Source: Legionellaceae bacterium
GTDB taxonomy: Bacteria > Pseudomonadota > Gammaproteobacteria > Legionellales > Legionellaceae
Direction: 5' to 3'
Length of the DNA stretch: 64,000 nucleotides
Assembly (NCBI GenBank): GCA_030148065.1
Contig: JASBUC010000041.1
Span: 1 to 64,000, forward strand
The notes beneath the pieces are model-generated. The model was not told the origin of the DNA, made no database searches, and saw nothing but the letters and a program-made list of their open reading frames with translations. Every line of letters starts with the position of its first letter. Position 1 is the first letter of the stretch. A program made the translations under genes and the position numbers. Of this stretch, positions 35,901 through 44,445 are shown piece after piece.

Positions 35901-37283
35901 ATTCTGCCTGAAAACCTCGAGCAAAAAGACTCGCTTGGTAGAACACCATTAATGAACATGGTGCTTTCGAAAAATTTAGAAGCGGTTAGTTTTCTACTTG
36001 AACATGGGGCCTCTCTTAGTGCTATAGACAATGAAGGAAAAACCGTGCTGATGCATGCGGCCAGCACAAACAACCAAGCAATCATCACAGCAGTCCTTGA
36101 TAGAGGAAAAGCAATCAACGACTTTTCTGAAGGAGAAGCGAATGATCCACTCCGACTTAATGAAAAAGATAAAGACGGCTACAGCATTCTTCACTTAGCC
36201 GCACTAAGCAATAATCTAGCATTAATGAACCAGCTCTTAATGCTCTTTAATATAAACATCAATCTCATCACAAAGCATCATCAAACCGCACTGCACTTAG
36301 CTGCAGAAAATGGTTACTTAAACCTGGTCAGACTGATGATCAAACATGGTGCTAATGTTCATAGCACGGACTTGAATTTTAAAACACCAGCAGAGCTTGC
36401 AACAGAGCAAAACCATTCCTCTATCATTGAGTATTTTGCCTTTCTATCTATCTATCAAACAGAGCCTTATCGATTTTTTAGAAACCAGAGCAGTTTTAGA
36501 GTTTTTAATGAGAGAAAAAAAACTGTCTCTCTCTTTCGCGATGTTTGTTTAAATGCTTATCTCAATGGCTGGGATGACTTTTCATCTCTTCCTGCGCACA
36601 GTTTAAGTCTAAATGACGACAACGCTTTTTTGATTTTCAACCAAGTAAAAGAAAATTTAGACAGCGCCCAATCAGAGAGCTCACCGCACTATCATAAACT
36701 TCAAGCCTTAACAAATAACAGTCAATTAAACGCTCACTCCCTCTTACGACAACTGCAACAGATTGAATTAGACATTGAGAAAAGCAGGATCCTAGAAAAA
36801 TCAGTCAGAAAGCATCAAAGGACTGCCGGACGACTAGAGGCTCGCTCTGACTCTCTTAGTAATTCATCAGGTCTTGGCTCACCTGCTGCCTTCTTCCAAA
36901 CAGACCGACCGGCTGAGTCCAGTGTGGACTCTGAGCGAAAAGCAGACTTTCGAAAAGATTTAATAGCAGCCTGCTCACTCGATCTAAATATTCTAGAGAA
37001 TAGGCGATTATGGCAGAATCAAACCTCAAGCCATACCTACACCGATCCACGAACTAAGCTCACGGTGAAAGTAGCCCAAACAGTAAAAGAAGTCTTAATT
37101 ACACTCGATCGATACCAAAATAAATTCTCTTATGATGAGATGATTCTGCAGTTACAACGAGTTGCTAGAGAAAGTAATGAGAGACGTTCACGATCTCGAG
37201 ATGAGCGAGTTGTAAATCTCATCAATAAAATCTTAAACCCGGAAGAGTTTGTCGCAGTTAAAGCAAGAACCAATACTTACTAA
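32937..37283 (+). CDS. giant ankyrin-repeat protein (1448 aa)
   Basis: Many ankyrin repeats span about residues 90-1160. Clear ones include VNGNTALHLAV, SGKSALFYASIHGNIPLMQLLINRGA in pieces, FNTLHWAVTQGDFPLIQFLHQHGA, LGRTPLMNMVL, GYSILHLAAL and QTALHLAAENGYLNLVRLMIKHGA. A non-repeat acidic insert with a proline patch (SASAPPMPPSLL) lies near residue 670. The last ~270 residues are non-ankyrin, with Arg/Ser-rich stretches (RRSRSRDER). Ankyrin arrays bind proteins, and large ones in intracellular bacteria are often injected effectors; this is inference. ATG 32937 is preferred over 32928, since AAGG touches the latter but stands at proper spacing from the former. The stop overlaps the convergent neighbour's stop by four bases. 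Confidence 0.88.
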   Translation: MSATEDDLQTAFEYIDKQQASLLTLELTKHQSDRSLSLLFARALQCDQLDCARAIIVLKGVQAFANSTLEEKLNQTFIDAALKGSVSFCQSLKGLLEHHRLISQSVMNSALQKASQRGELESVKFLLSEGARVNQTDVNGNTALHLAVLALIEKLNNGESAQFNQAEKDYFFSRVEQLKKVIDYLLEKKANPSLQNLEKISPIELAAEKAPFDVFSMLNTDERSETTLLWACQKGYLSLANTIIEQLINNEQAFDVGIAEEKSEHSQTLSSILASGLFVAIEHHHEKLVTLLLEFGADFNLPQGKERLSAIRLAFNNAHTSCAKELYRHIQTEGLEFPSMELNRDGLSLYQTFEEEAKDHHPLILAARNDQIEEVESALEKALDINSRDSSGKSALFYASIHGNIPLMQLLINRGAKQTLADQKNRTPIIYAIKKKQYNALKLLIESGANLEQEVEPGKSLYEYALEMGDHPISELLFHEMTLRGIRVLKERVCLSERESLMHQSIRANNQMDPAIHQVIERDDLSSSQKIGEIKDLVDTKNARINAKNKDGHSPISLAVHKLDLVLIQFILTLLKPKEFINDCFILHFAAENGFNQLIERLMEENTESNMAEAHFLNDHEPHVQTSTGIIYAHPIQDDSSSKTNYREEEQANALLDKDCEYEPFSEVMSASAPPMPPSLLLNQLDENGVSALEKAAQKKQLSTISLLLRFGAMLPFENGKIKDSLFMNDESAYELYKHFRSQGKRISQNILAEKGQAFIKKINQKGGELSIIENPLFKAIKEKNSTDIHQLVINGADLDELDIQGFNTLHWAVTQGDFPLIQFLHQHGADINLMTHTDGLTPFHRAALVADLSENKDKKELFTEILNYLYLKMRKPFSSPSDAANLEAKKTQMGFAEQLIEAASENQSHQIQALNEMGVYIDEQDNKGQSALSKASMLDEEGSHLATIAFLLQLGASPSLADNKGWSPFLHALSLSKLKLASLMLPKILPENLEQKDSLGRTPLMNMVLSKNLEAVSFLLEHGASLSAIDNEGKTVLMHAASTNNQAIITAVLDRGKAINDFSEGEANDPLRLNEKDKDGYSILHLAALSNNLALMNQLLMLFNININLITKHHQTALHLAAENGYLNLVRLMIKHGANVHSTDLNFKTPAELATEQNHSSIIEYFAFLSIYQTEPYRFFRNQSSFRVFNERKKTVSLFRDVCLNAYLNGWDDFSSLPAHSLSLNDDNAFLIFNQVKENLDSAQSESSPHYHKLQALTNNSQLNAHSLLRQLQQIELDIEKSRILEKSVRKHQRTAGRLEARSDSLSNSSGLGSPAAFFQTDRPAESSVDSERKADFRKDLIAACSLDLNILENRRLWQNQTSSHTYTDPRTKLTVKVAQTVKEVLITLDRYQNKFSYDEMILQLQRVARESNERRSRSRDERVVNLINKILNPEEFVAVKARTNTY

Positions 37284-39676
37284 GATTTTAAATTTCTAGT
37301 CGCTGTCTCTTGAGATGAGACTTCTTCTTTCGGGGACACTTCTCTAATCGCATTTTGCCAATCTAATTTTTTTTCTGAAAAGCGTTGAATCATATTGCTT
37401 TCTTTCTCTTTTAATTGAGAAACCTCTTTCTCAATTTCCATTTTCCTATGAAAGAGTGGCTCAAATTCTCTAGTGAAAAACTCCATCCTTTCATTTATTT
37501 CTGCCACACTGTTTTCTAATACCTCAAGGACTTCATCGCCCACTTGATTCTCTCTTAGCTCCTCAATTCTATACATTAATGCATGTTTGGCCACACTCTC
37601 GATCTGCATTTGTGACTCCAACTCATCGAGCGTGGTAATTTTTTGAAGGTCAAATGTTACTAGATGACATTCAGTAACTCTATTATCCATATTTTCCAAT
37701 TCAGACTCTAAACTTCCCCGACGATCCAAACCAAAATCTAGGTCATCCATAACACCTCTCGGGCTCTCTGGACGAGAAACAGGACTCTCTACTTTTACAA
37801 CACTTCTTGAACTATTGGCCATTCGCCATAATGCCATTCTATCAATCCCCTCCACATTTGAGACGTCTTTAGGATTGCTGACAATAAATTCTCGTAGCTT
37901 TGCTAAATTTTGAATTTGACTTTCTTTTGCCAGTTGATGGTGGTTCTGTCTTAAGCCCTCACCTTTGGATTGACTCTCTTGCAACTGTATGATAAGCGCC
38001 TGCTGCTCTTTTTCTAGAGCATCATATTTTTCACCTAGTTCAGTACTACCTGCTTGACTTCCCGGCTGCTCACTAAGATGCCTTAACTCTTCTTCTACCT
38101 GACTTTTTTGTAGGTCTACGTCCCCAATCTTTTTCAAGATCTCAATCGTCTCATCCTGATTGTTGGAAATGTCTATTTTTAATTGAGCTAAATGACTATC
38201 GGCTGTCAATGGTCCAAGACCAGTCTCACCCAATCCAGCTTGACTATATTGCTCGTTAATTTCCCGAGCAACAATTCTTAGATTTTCAATGCTTTTTTCA
38301 AGATAATGACTACTCTCATCGAGGGTTATCCACTTTCCGTTCATGCCTTTTACATTGTCTTGAAAGTCTTGCAGTTGATGATTAAGTTCTTCAATGCTTG
38401 CTCGCCTTTCAGCGGCATCTTCCATTTCCTCTATTTGTTGTTCACTGTATTGTTTTTCTTTTCGTACTACCTGCTCGTCTCTTTTTGATGGGTTGTTTTT
38501 TTCACTGGCTCCTCGCAATCGTCGAAGAAGCCCCCGTCCACTCTTTGCAACTTGTTCATTAATATACGCAACCCGAATAGCACTTTTTTCACCGAAAAGT
38601 GCCCTTATAATTGGCTTTCTTCGTGCTTTTTCAATTAATCTTGATCTATCAACGAGCGTTTGTTGATTCTCTCTAACTTTATCCAGTAGGCTCTGCCCTT
38701 GTTGATTTGGTCGTTTTGCCTGTTCTAATACCGCCTCATTTCCCTCTCTGTGTAGATAGTCATTTAATGCCTTAAGCGATTCCTTGTAGGATGTTTTTGC
38801 CTTAGGGAACTGACCACCTATCTCTAAACAAACAACGACTTCTTCTAACTTGTTTTTAAAGATCATTTCTTCCGGCAAATCAACCCCATAGTTTTTCTTA
38901 GCATCATAATATAGATCTAACAAACTATTAGCAGCATCCCCTAAACAATCAGGATCTACCTTAAGCTCTCTAGGCTCTAAGCCCTCTCTAGTGGTCGTTA
39001 AAGAAAGATCTCCTAATTCCCTCATATAGGTGTTGAATGCCTCAATCTTTTGTTGACTATGCTCTCTATGACGCGAACGTTCCTCCTCTGAGTATTCGTT
39101 TATTTTAGCTGTAAAATCATCGGGGACTTTAGGTATGGTGTCTAAAATTCTTTGACCGTAACTTGCTACCACTGCTTTTAGCATTTGCTCCGCTAGCTGT
39201 TGCTCATTGTTTCTTCTCAAATTAATGTGTTCAGGGTTTCCAGCTCGTCTACGCCTCTCTCTTAATTGCTCTAATTCTTGTTGTTCATTTGCACTAGAAG
39301 GTTCACTTCTTCCCTCTAAAAGGTCTTCATAGATTGGCCCTAGTGCCTTAATAATGTCTGGATGAAGCGCTGTTCTATCTTGATTTAATAAGACTGGCAT
39401 AACATCAACTAACAGCGACTGGATGTGTGCATACCTTTCATCCTCGCTCATGTCTGAAGCCTGCTGATGCGACAATACTGGCAAGTCTGTAAATGCATCC
39501 AGTATTCTTGAAAACTTTCCTATGCTTCCTACCGCTGTTTCCGCAACCAGGCTTGGCTGATTTTTTTCATCGGGATTGGGTTGATGCTCTCCCCTTAGGA
39601 AGGAAAGAATATTTTCCTTAAAGTGTGCTACGTAAGCTCTGTTTAATTCAACAGGCGTTTTAGTCATCGTTCTCAT
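37280..39676 (-). CDS. long coiled-coil protein of unknown function (798 aa)
   Basis: No family recognised. Extended heptad-like charged helices dominate, especially about residues 400-610 and 680-780 (for example LNHQLQDFQDNVK, VEEELRHLSEQ and MEIEKEVSQLKEKE). There is no signal peptide or membrane segment. A polar break with PVSRPESPRGVMDDLDFG and DRRGSLESELENMD sits near 650. The C-terminus (SPKEEVSSQETATRNLKS) is rich in E and S, similar to the E-block export signals of Dot/Icm substrates (inference). ATG 39676 is favoured over an upstream in-frame GTG (39691), since GAGGG precedes it at ~9 bases; ATG 39667 is also possible. Confidence 0.75.
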   Translation of the reverse strand: MRTMTKTPVELNRAYVAHFKENILSFLRGEHQPNPDEKNQPSLVAETAVGSIGKFSRILDAFTDLPVLSHQQASDMSEDERYAHIQSLLVDVMPVLLNQDRTALHPDIIKALGPIYEDLLEGRSEPSSANEQQELEQLRERRRRAGNPEHINLRRNNEQQLAEQMLKAVVASYGQRILDTIPKVPDDFTAKINEYSEEERSRHREHSQQKIEAFNTYMRELGDLSLTTTREGLEPRELKVDPDCLGDAANSLLDLYYDAKKNYGVDLPEEMIFKNKLEEVVVCLEIGGQFPKAKTSYKESLKALNDYLHREGNEAVLEQAKRPNQQGQSLLDKVRENQQTLVDRSRLIEKARRKPIIRALFGEKSAIRVAYINEQVAKSGRGLLRRLRGASEKNNPSKRDEQVVRKEKQYSEQQIEEMEDAAERRASIEELNHQLQDFQDNVKGMNGKWITLDESSHYLEKSIENLRIVAREINEQYSQAGLGETGLGPLTADSHLAQLKIDISNNQDETIEILKKIGDVDLQKSQVEEELRHLSEQPGSQAGSTELGEKYDALEKEQQALIIQLQESQSKGEGLRQNHHQLAKESQIQNLAKLREFIVSNPKDVSNVEGIDRMALWRMANSSRSVVKVESPVSRPESPRGVMDDLDFGLDRRGSLESELENMDNRVTECHLVTFDLQKITTLDELESQMQIESVAKHALMYRIEELRENQVGDEVLEVLENSVAEINERMEFFTREFEPLFHRKMEIEKEVSQLKEKESNMIQRFSEKKLDWQNAIREVSPKEEVSSQETATRNLKS

Positions 39677-39809
39677 CAAGATCGCCCTCACTATTGGTTA
39701 ATTATAGACCATTTTGATGTCTGTGATCTTTGATGATTGTTTCGACTATCTTTTGGCAGTCCAACAAACAATTATTCTACTATACCCAAAATACTTGGGA
39801 ATTTCTCTG

Positions 39810-40142
39810 TCACTTAACAGCAAGTAGTACGGCTTTTTGGTAGTCTTCATCTGTTTCTTCACAGGGTTCTGTTTTGCATTGAAATCTTGTTAAATCCATT
39901 ACTTTAAACTCAGCACTAGGGTCGAAAAAGCAGGTTTTTTCACTAAAAAATTTTAACTGACTAACAAGAGCCTCGTTTGTACCAATTCCTTGTTTTCTTA
40001 GTCTGGAATACGTTTGTACTCTCTCTCTAGCTTCGGAGCAGTCAATCGAGTTCACAAAAGAATAGATTGGAACTGAACCGTAGTCTGCAACTGTTCCTTT
40101 TAAGTCAGCAGCCATTAAAAGTGTTAATAATTTGATATTCAT
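39810..40142 (-). CDS. small exported protein of unknown function (110 aa)
   Basis: The ATG at 40142 has GGGAGTTTCAA before it, which decides against a longer frame starting at 40190. The product begins MNIKLLTLLMAADLKGTVADYG, in pieces a short weakly hydrophobic leader resembling a signal peptide without strong positive charge. Four cysteines (SIDCSEA, KTCFFD, FQCKTEPCEE) suggest an exported, disulfide-bonded protein of two pairs. No family recognised. It stands alone, with ~120-180 bases of AT-rich sequence on each side. Confidence 0.6.
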   Translation of the reverse strand: MNIKLLTLLMAADLKGTVADYGSVPIYSFVNSIDCSEARERVQTYSRLRKQGIGTNEALVSQLKFFSEKTCFFDPSAEFKVMDLTRFQCKTEPCEETDEDYQKAVLLAVK

Positions 40143-40375
40143 TTGAAACTCCCAAAAGTCAATTGGATGATATGACTCATATCTAGTCACTTAAATTTTA
40201 ATTAACCCTCATTGTTAAAAAGGTTTTAGAACCTTTCATACTCAAAGTAGTTATTAAAGTAACTCGATTATTATCAAGCACTTGAATTGTACAAATAAAA
40301 GACAGAATCAATTATGCCCTTGTTGATTTAATATAACTCTTGTCAATTACTTATTGATTTATAAAAATTCAATGC

Positions 40376-41812
40376 TTACAAAAGAGGCGAGAATAAGCGG
40401 GATAAATTGCAAATTAGTCGAAAATACAACGGTTTATAGCGAAACTCCTGTAGGTTTTCTATTTGTGCGTTGCTAAAGTCTTCTTTTAGCATTGCATCAA
40501 CCTGTTTGATGAAGTACTGCTCAGAATTGATTAACATCACTTCAAAATTTAGCACCAAAGAACGATTATCCAGATTGGTGGTGCCAACGGCGGCCACACT
40601 CTCATCCATCAGCCATATTTTTTGATGCATGAAGCCTTTTTGATAGCGATAGATTTTAATACCACTTTGCTCGATGATGGGATAGAAAGCAAACGAGCAC
40701 CAATAAACTAGCAGATGATCCGCTTTTTGAGGCAGTAAAATGCGCACATCAACCCCACTAAGTGCCGCACCAATTAACGCCTTAAGAATCGTTGGCTCAG
40801 GCACGAAATAGGGCGAGGCAATCCAAATTCTTGATTTGGCTGAATAAATAAATTTACTGAGCGTTAAAATCCCTAAGCCATAGAAGTCATCTGGCCCATG
40901 AGTTAAGACTAAGGTGTCGAGCGGTTTTGCAGCTTGTTCATTTGGCTCTTGCCAGATTAGTTCAAGAATTTTCTTCGTTGACCAATACCAATCTTCTACA
41001 AAGGCATGCTGCAGCGCATTAACTGCCGCCCCCGTTACCTTTAAGTGTGTGTCTCGCCAATAACTAAACTTTTCTCCTCGCCCTAGATATTCATCACCAA
41101 TATTTAAACCGCCCATGAAGGCACACTGACCATCCACAATCAAAATTTTACGGTGATTTCGAAAGTTTATCTGAAAACGGTTGGTAATGAGGCTTTTCTT
41201 AGCAGAGAAGCTTGCAACCTTAATGCCCGCATTTTCAAGATCTGCCACATATTGATTTGAAAGGGCGTAACTGCCAATGTCATCATAAAGCAGGTAGACG
41301 TCTAAGTCTTTTTTAGCAATTAGCGCCTCTTTAAACGTTTGGCCAGCCTCATCATCGCGAATCACAAAAGATTGCAGCAAGATGTATTTTTTCGCATTCT
41401 GAATCTCTTTTAACATCTCTGGGTAAGCCATCTCGGCATTAATTAGAAGCTCTAAGCGCTCCGAGCTAACAAACTGCCTATCAGGAAACTTCTCATAGAG
41501 CTTCTTAAGTTGTTGTCGTAATGGGGTTTGATGGCTTCCTTCTTCTTTTTCAAAATATTGCTGCTTTATATAGGAAAGCGATTCATCTGAGACATTTCTT
41601 GCTTTTGCGTAGCGATGAAATTTATTACGTCCAAACAAGAGATAGAGAATGACTGAGACAATTGGGAAAAAGAGCAAGCTAAAACACCAAGCGATGGTGC
41701 CTTGAGATGAGGAGCCATGATTGAGCGCATGAAACATGCAAACGATGCCGCAGATAAAAAAGCCAAACCAAATCAAAGAAAAAAGGTAGATGATTTCGTG
41801 TTCAATAACCAT
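40376..41812 (-). CDS. cls: cardiolipin synthase (478 aa)
   Basis: Two membrane helices at the N-terminus (about 8-28 and 38-60; PLDc_N type) precede two phospholipase-D HKD motifs: His220/Lys222/Asp227 in NHRKILIVDGQCAFMGG, and His396/Lys398/Asp403 in MHQKIWLMDESVAAVGTTN. Each is followed by the expected Gly or Asn pocket (GGLNIGDEY, TTNLDNRS). The length is typical of bacterial cardiolipin synthases (~480 aa). It joins two phosphatidylglycerol molecules into cardiolipin and glycerol at the inner membrane. It is transcribed away from the 533-aa gene across a 240-base AT-rich gap. Confidence 0.93.
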   Translation of the reverse strand: MVIEHEIIYLFSLIWFGFFICGIVCMFHALNHGSSSQGTIAWCFSLLFFPIVSVILYLLFGRNKFHRYAKARNVSDESLSYIKQQYFEKEEGSHQTPLRQQLKKLYEKFPDRQFVSSERLELLINAEMAYPEMLKEIQNAKKYILLQSFVIRDDEAGQTFKEALIAKKDLDVYLLYDDIGSYALSNQYVADLENAGIKVASFSAKKSLITNRFQINFRNHRKILIVDGQCAFMGGLNIGDEYLGRGEKFSYWRDTHLKVTGAAVNALQHAFVEDWYWSTKKILELIWQEPNEQAAKPLDTLVLTHGPDDFYGLGILTLSKFIYSAKSRIWIASPYFVPEPTILKALIGAALSGVDVRILLPQKADHLLVYWCSFAFYPIIEQSGIKIYRYQKGFMHQKIWLMDESVAAVGTTNLDNRSLVLNFEVMLINSEQYFIKQVDAMLKEDFSNAQIENLQEFRYKPLYFRLICNLSRLFSPLL

Positions 41813-41986
41813 GTGCTGCTTTGTATATTTATTATTCCGGACTTGTCTTTAATAATAGCTGATGTTTTAAAAAACTCTATTTTGTTCAACTTTTTCATTA
41901 TTTTAACAGTTTTGATACAAAAAATAACCGCTTTGTCACCACTGTTACCTTTTTAACCACTACACTTTGGCTCAATTACTAATCTT

Positions 41987-42001
41987 TTTAAGCGATCTTA
42001 A
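41987..42001 (+). promoter_or_regulatory. possible tandem TTTAA/CTTAA activator site
   Basis: TTTAA (41987-41991) and CTTAA (41997-42001) stand five bases apart, 52 bases before the 533-aa gene. This resembles the PmrA-type direct repeat (CTTAA-N6-CTTAA) that controls Dot/Icm genes in Coxiella and Legionella, though the spacer is one base short. The area is AT-rich, so chance is a real alternative. Confidence 0.2.
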
Positions 42002-42052
42002 TTAATCGACTTTTAAAATCTGCACAACCGCCAACGACCCCAGGGGACAGAC

Positions 42053-43654
42053 ATGAACCAACAATCCAACACTCTCTTAGCAAACATTCAAGAAGAGTTT
42101 AGAGATCTCTCCCCAACACTTGCCAAAAAGCTTGCAGCCTTCCATGGCACAACATTTACGGCATTTAGAAACGATGATGAAGTCTCTCGTGCTAAATTAA
42201 TGCTGCGCTGCTTACGTCTTTCAAATCGGGCCATAGCGCGCCTTAGCTACTTGAAAAAAGAACTTGAAGAAAACGTTGGCCCGCAACAAACACGAGAAGA
42301 ACAACCATTAAAATGCATGCAAGCAAGCTACCGTCGGAATTTTCACAATGCCCTTGAGCTTAGTGTCGATGCCATGGCCCCAAGTGACGAGCTAGACTAC
42401 AACAGTTTTAAGCAACGAATTTTGGATTTAGATAACCCTCTTAGTGACCTTGAACGTGAGAACTTAGAGAGGAACTTAGTGGACTTTTTAGTCTCGGAGT
42501 TTTACTTTAAAGCGCTCTGCTTTCAGTTGTTGCAAATAGAGTTAGGTCATCAAAATAGTGCTGAAGCGTTAAGTGATGATCGCATCAAATCCAAAGCCAA
42601 AGAACTTTTAGTGGAAGCGTTTCGTGATGAATCACTCTTCCTTCATGAGTTGATGGCTTTAATCGAACGTGATGCCTCTGTTAGCTATAACGATGGCCGT
42701 TTCAAACGAGACTTACTAGATCCCTCTTATATCGATATCTCTGATAGTCACAATTGGACGATTCTCTCTGAACTTCGATGGCTAGAAGGCGTTTTAAATA
42801 ATAAAGATGCCATTGGTTTTAAGCTTGATGCCACCAGAGCTCTGCACACAGCGATGATAAGCGCGCCTCAATACAGCCCGGAAACCTTTGACCGCATATA
42901 TGATGTTTTTATTAAGAACAATAAAAATAAACTTGTCACAGCACCAGATAGTCAACATCAGCGCGCTCGAACCGATGAGGAAGGCGCCTTCCACTCAGGA
43001 TCAAATCCCAGTAATTTTATTAGAATTGATCTAACCCCAGTCTACTTTGAGCCCAGTGGTACTAACTTTTCTCCTAGCGAACTTTCCCAGTCAATGGGCG
43101 CGGCTTTAAAAGCCGATCTGACTAAGCTCTGCCAAAATTTAGACGCGCGTGAGAGTTTTGAGCTACCAGAGTCATTACAGACTTGTTTAAGAGATAGCTC
43201 AACAGAGTTAGCAGCAACAAGACGATTACAGGACACCGTCGAGAGCACCGATCTAACGCTTCAGAATCTGCGAGGCCGACTGGCTGAGTATCAATTATTT
43301 TTTAGCGCCCCGGATTGTGCCCTCTTCTGTCAAAAAGGCGACAAACAAAAATACGACGCACGTAAACAGATGGTGACGCTCCTAAGCAATACCTGTAATC
43401 GTGTCAATACCTTGAGTGACGCAAACAAAGAAATGCTAGAGATGGTCATCAAAGAGTTAAAAGCAAATTCCCCTTCTACCTTAGAATCACTCTTAATTTG
43501 GAAAATGGAAAAAGCAATAAAGCCAGATTTACTGCACAGAGTGTTTGACGCCATTTTACCTCAGAAACTCTTATTTTCAGCAAGACCCGAGCCTGACCGT
43601 AATGGTGCAAGCAATCAAGCACCAGAGCCCCAAAGGATGGAACGAAACAGTTAA
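42053..43654 (+). CDS. protein of unknown function (533 aa)
   Basis: No family recognised. It is soluble and predicted mainly helical, with no signal peptide or transmembrane segment. It opens MNQQSNTLLANIQEEFRDL (pieces of an amphipathic helix) and ends in a polar, proline-containing tail (PEPDRNGASNQAPEP). The ATG has AGGGG at ideal spacing. Its TAA stop is shared, through the palindrome TTAA (43651-43654), with the stop of the convergent apaH. It could be an effector or a lineage-specific cytoplasmic protein; nothing decides between them. Confidence 0.75.
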   Translation: MNQQSNTLLANIQEEFRDLSPTLAKKLAAFHGTTFTAFRNDDEVSRAKLMLRCLRLSNRAIARLSYLKKELEENVGPQQTREEQPLKCMQASYRRNFHNALELSVDAMAPSDELDYNSFKQRILDLDNPLSDLERENLERNLVDFLVSEFYFKALCFQLLQIELGHQNSAEALSDDRIKSKAKELLVEAFRDESLFLHELMALIERDASVSYNDGRFKRDLLDPSYIDISDSHNWTILSELRWLEGVLNNKDAIGFKLDATRALHTAMISAPQYSPETFDRIYDVFIKNNKNKLVTAPDSQHQRARTDEEGAFHSGSNPSNFIRIDLTPVYFEPSGTNFSPSELSQSMGAALKADLTKLCQNLDARESFELPESLQTCLRDSSTELAATRRLQDTVESTDLTLQNLRGRLAEYQLFFSAPDCALFCQKGDKQKYDARKQMVTLLSNTCNRVNTLSDANKEMLEMVIKELKANSPSTLESLLIWKMEKAIKPDLLHRVFDAILPQKLLFSARPEPDRNGASNQAPEPQRMERNS

Positions 43655-44445
43655 ACGCTTATCAAGGCCTCAGTTTGCAAACAAAACGCGGTTAGCTTTC
43701 CGCCCCATACACAGCCTGTGTCTAGACCTAGCACTCTTGGCACACTGACCTCTCCATTTAATGACGCCCAATGCCCAAAGAGAAGTTTGCAGGGCAACTC
43801 TTTTCTGCTTGGCAGCTCAAACCAACGATGAAGATAAGGCAAGGGGCTTGCAGCTTTATAGGTCAGCTCAAGCCGTGCGTCTGAAAAACAATAGCGCATG
43901 CGGGTAAACGCATTGACGATAAATCGGGCTCGACTGATTGGATCAAGAGAAGGTGAAAAAGCAGCCGGCATGTCACCATACATTACCCTGAAAAACTCCT
44001 TGGGGGCTGCCTTTATTTGTGCTTCTGCTTCATTGGCATTAGAGATGGCCTCTTCTAGTGTCCAATGAGGCCAAACGCCGGCATGTGTCATTAAAACATT
44101 CTGTTTTTTGCTGTAAATTGCAAGGTGCTGGCCTAGCAACCAATGACAAAGCTCATCCCCATCGCTTGCCTGTAAAACGTCCATGAAACTGTCTTTTTTC
44201 TTTCGATATTTCTTCTCGCCAAAAAACACTGCCAGCAAATGCAAATCATGGTTTCCCCATACAATATTGGGCTTGTTCTCTAACGATTTTAAAAAGCGAA
44301 GTACGGCAAGAGAATCAGGACCACGGTTGACCAAATCTCCGACTAACCAAAGCCTGTCTTGCTTGGCATCAAACTTTAATTTCTCCAACAGTGTCATCAA
44401 AGATTGATAACAACCTTGAATGTCGCCTATTGCATAATCCATCAA
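43651..44445 (-). CDS. apaH: symmetrical bis(5'-nucleosyl)-tetraphosphatase ApaH (264 aa)
   Basis: It hydrolyses Ap4A to two ADP and in some bacteria also decaps NpnN-capped RNA. The PPP-phosphatase motifs are intact: MDYAIGDIQGCYQSL (GDxxG), LVGDLVNRGPDSL (GDxVxRG) and VWGNHDLHLLAV (GNHD). The C-terminal LGLDTGCVWGGKLTAF is diagnostic of ApaH. Length is normal (~270 aa). It is the third gene of an rsmA operon and overlaps the preceding TraI_2-like gene by four bases (ATGA). The classical apaG is missing from its expected place. Confidence 0.96.
   Translation of the reverse strand: MMDYAIGDIQGCYQSLMTLLEKLKFDAKQDRLWLVGDLVNRGPDSLAVLRFLKSLENKPNIVWGNHDLHLLAVFFGEKKYRKKKDSFMDVLQASDGDELCHWLLGQHLAIYSKKQNVLMTHAGVWPHWTLEEAISNANEAEAQIKAAPKEFFRVMYGDMPAAFSPSLDPISRARFIVNAFTRMRYCFSDARLELTYKAASPLPYLHRWFELPSRKELPCKLLFGHWASLNGEVSVPRVLGLDTGCVWGGKLTAFCLQTEALISV

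Noticed and set aside
39779..39797. Further copy of the TATACCC repeat (TATACCCAAAATAC)
   Set aside because: Only the first ten or so bases match copy B; too short to call in an AT-rich gap.
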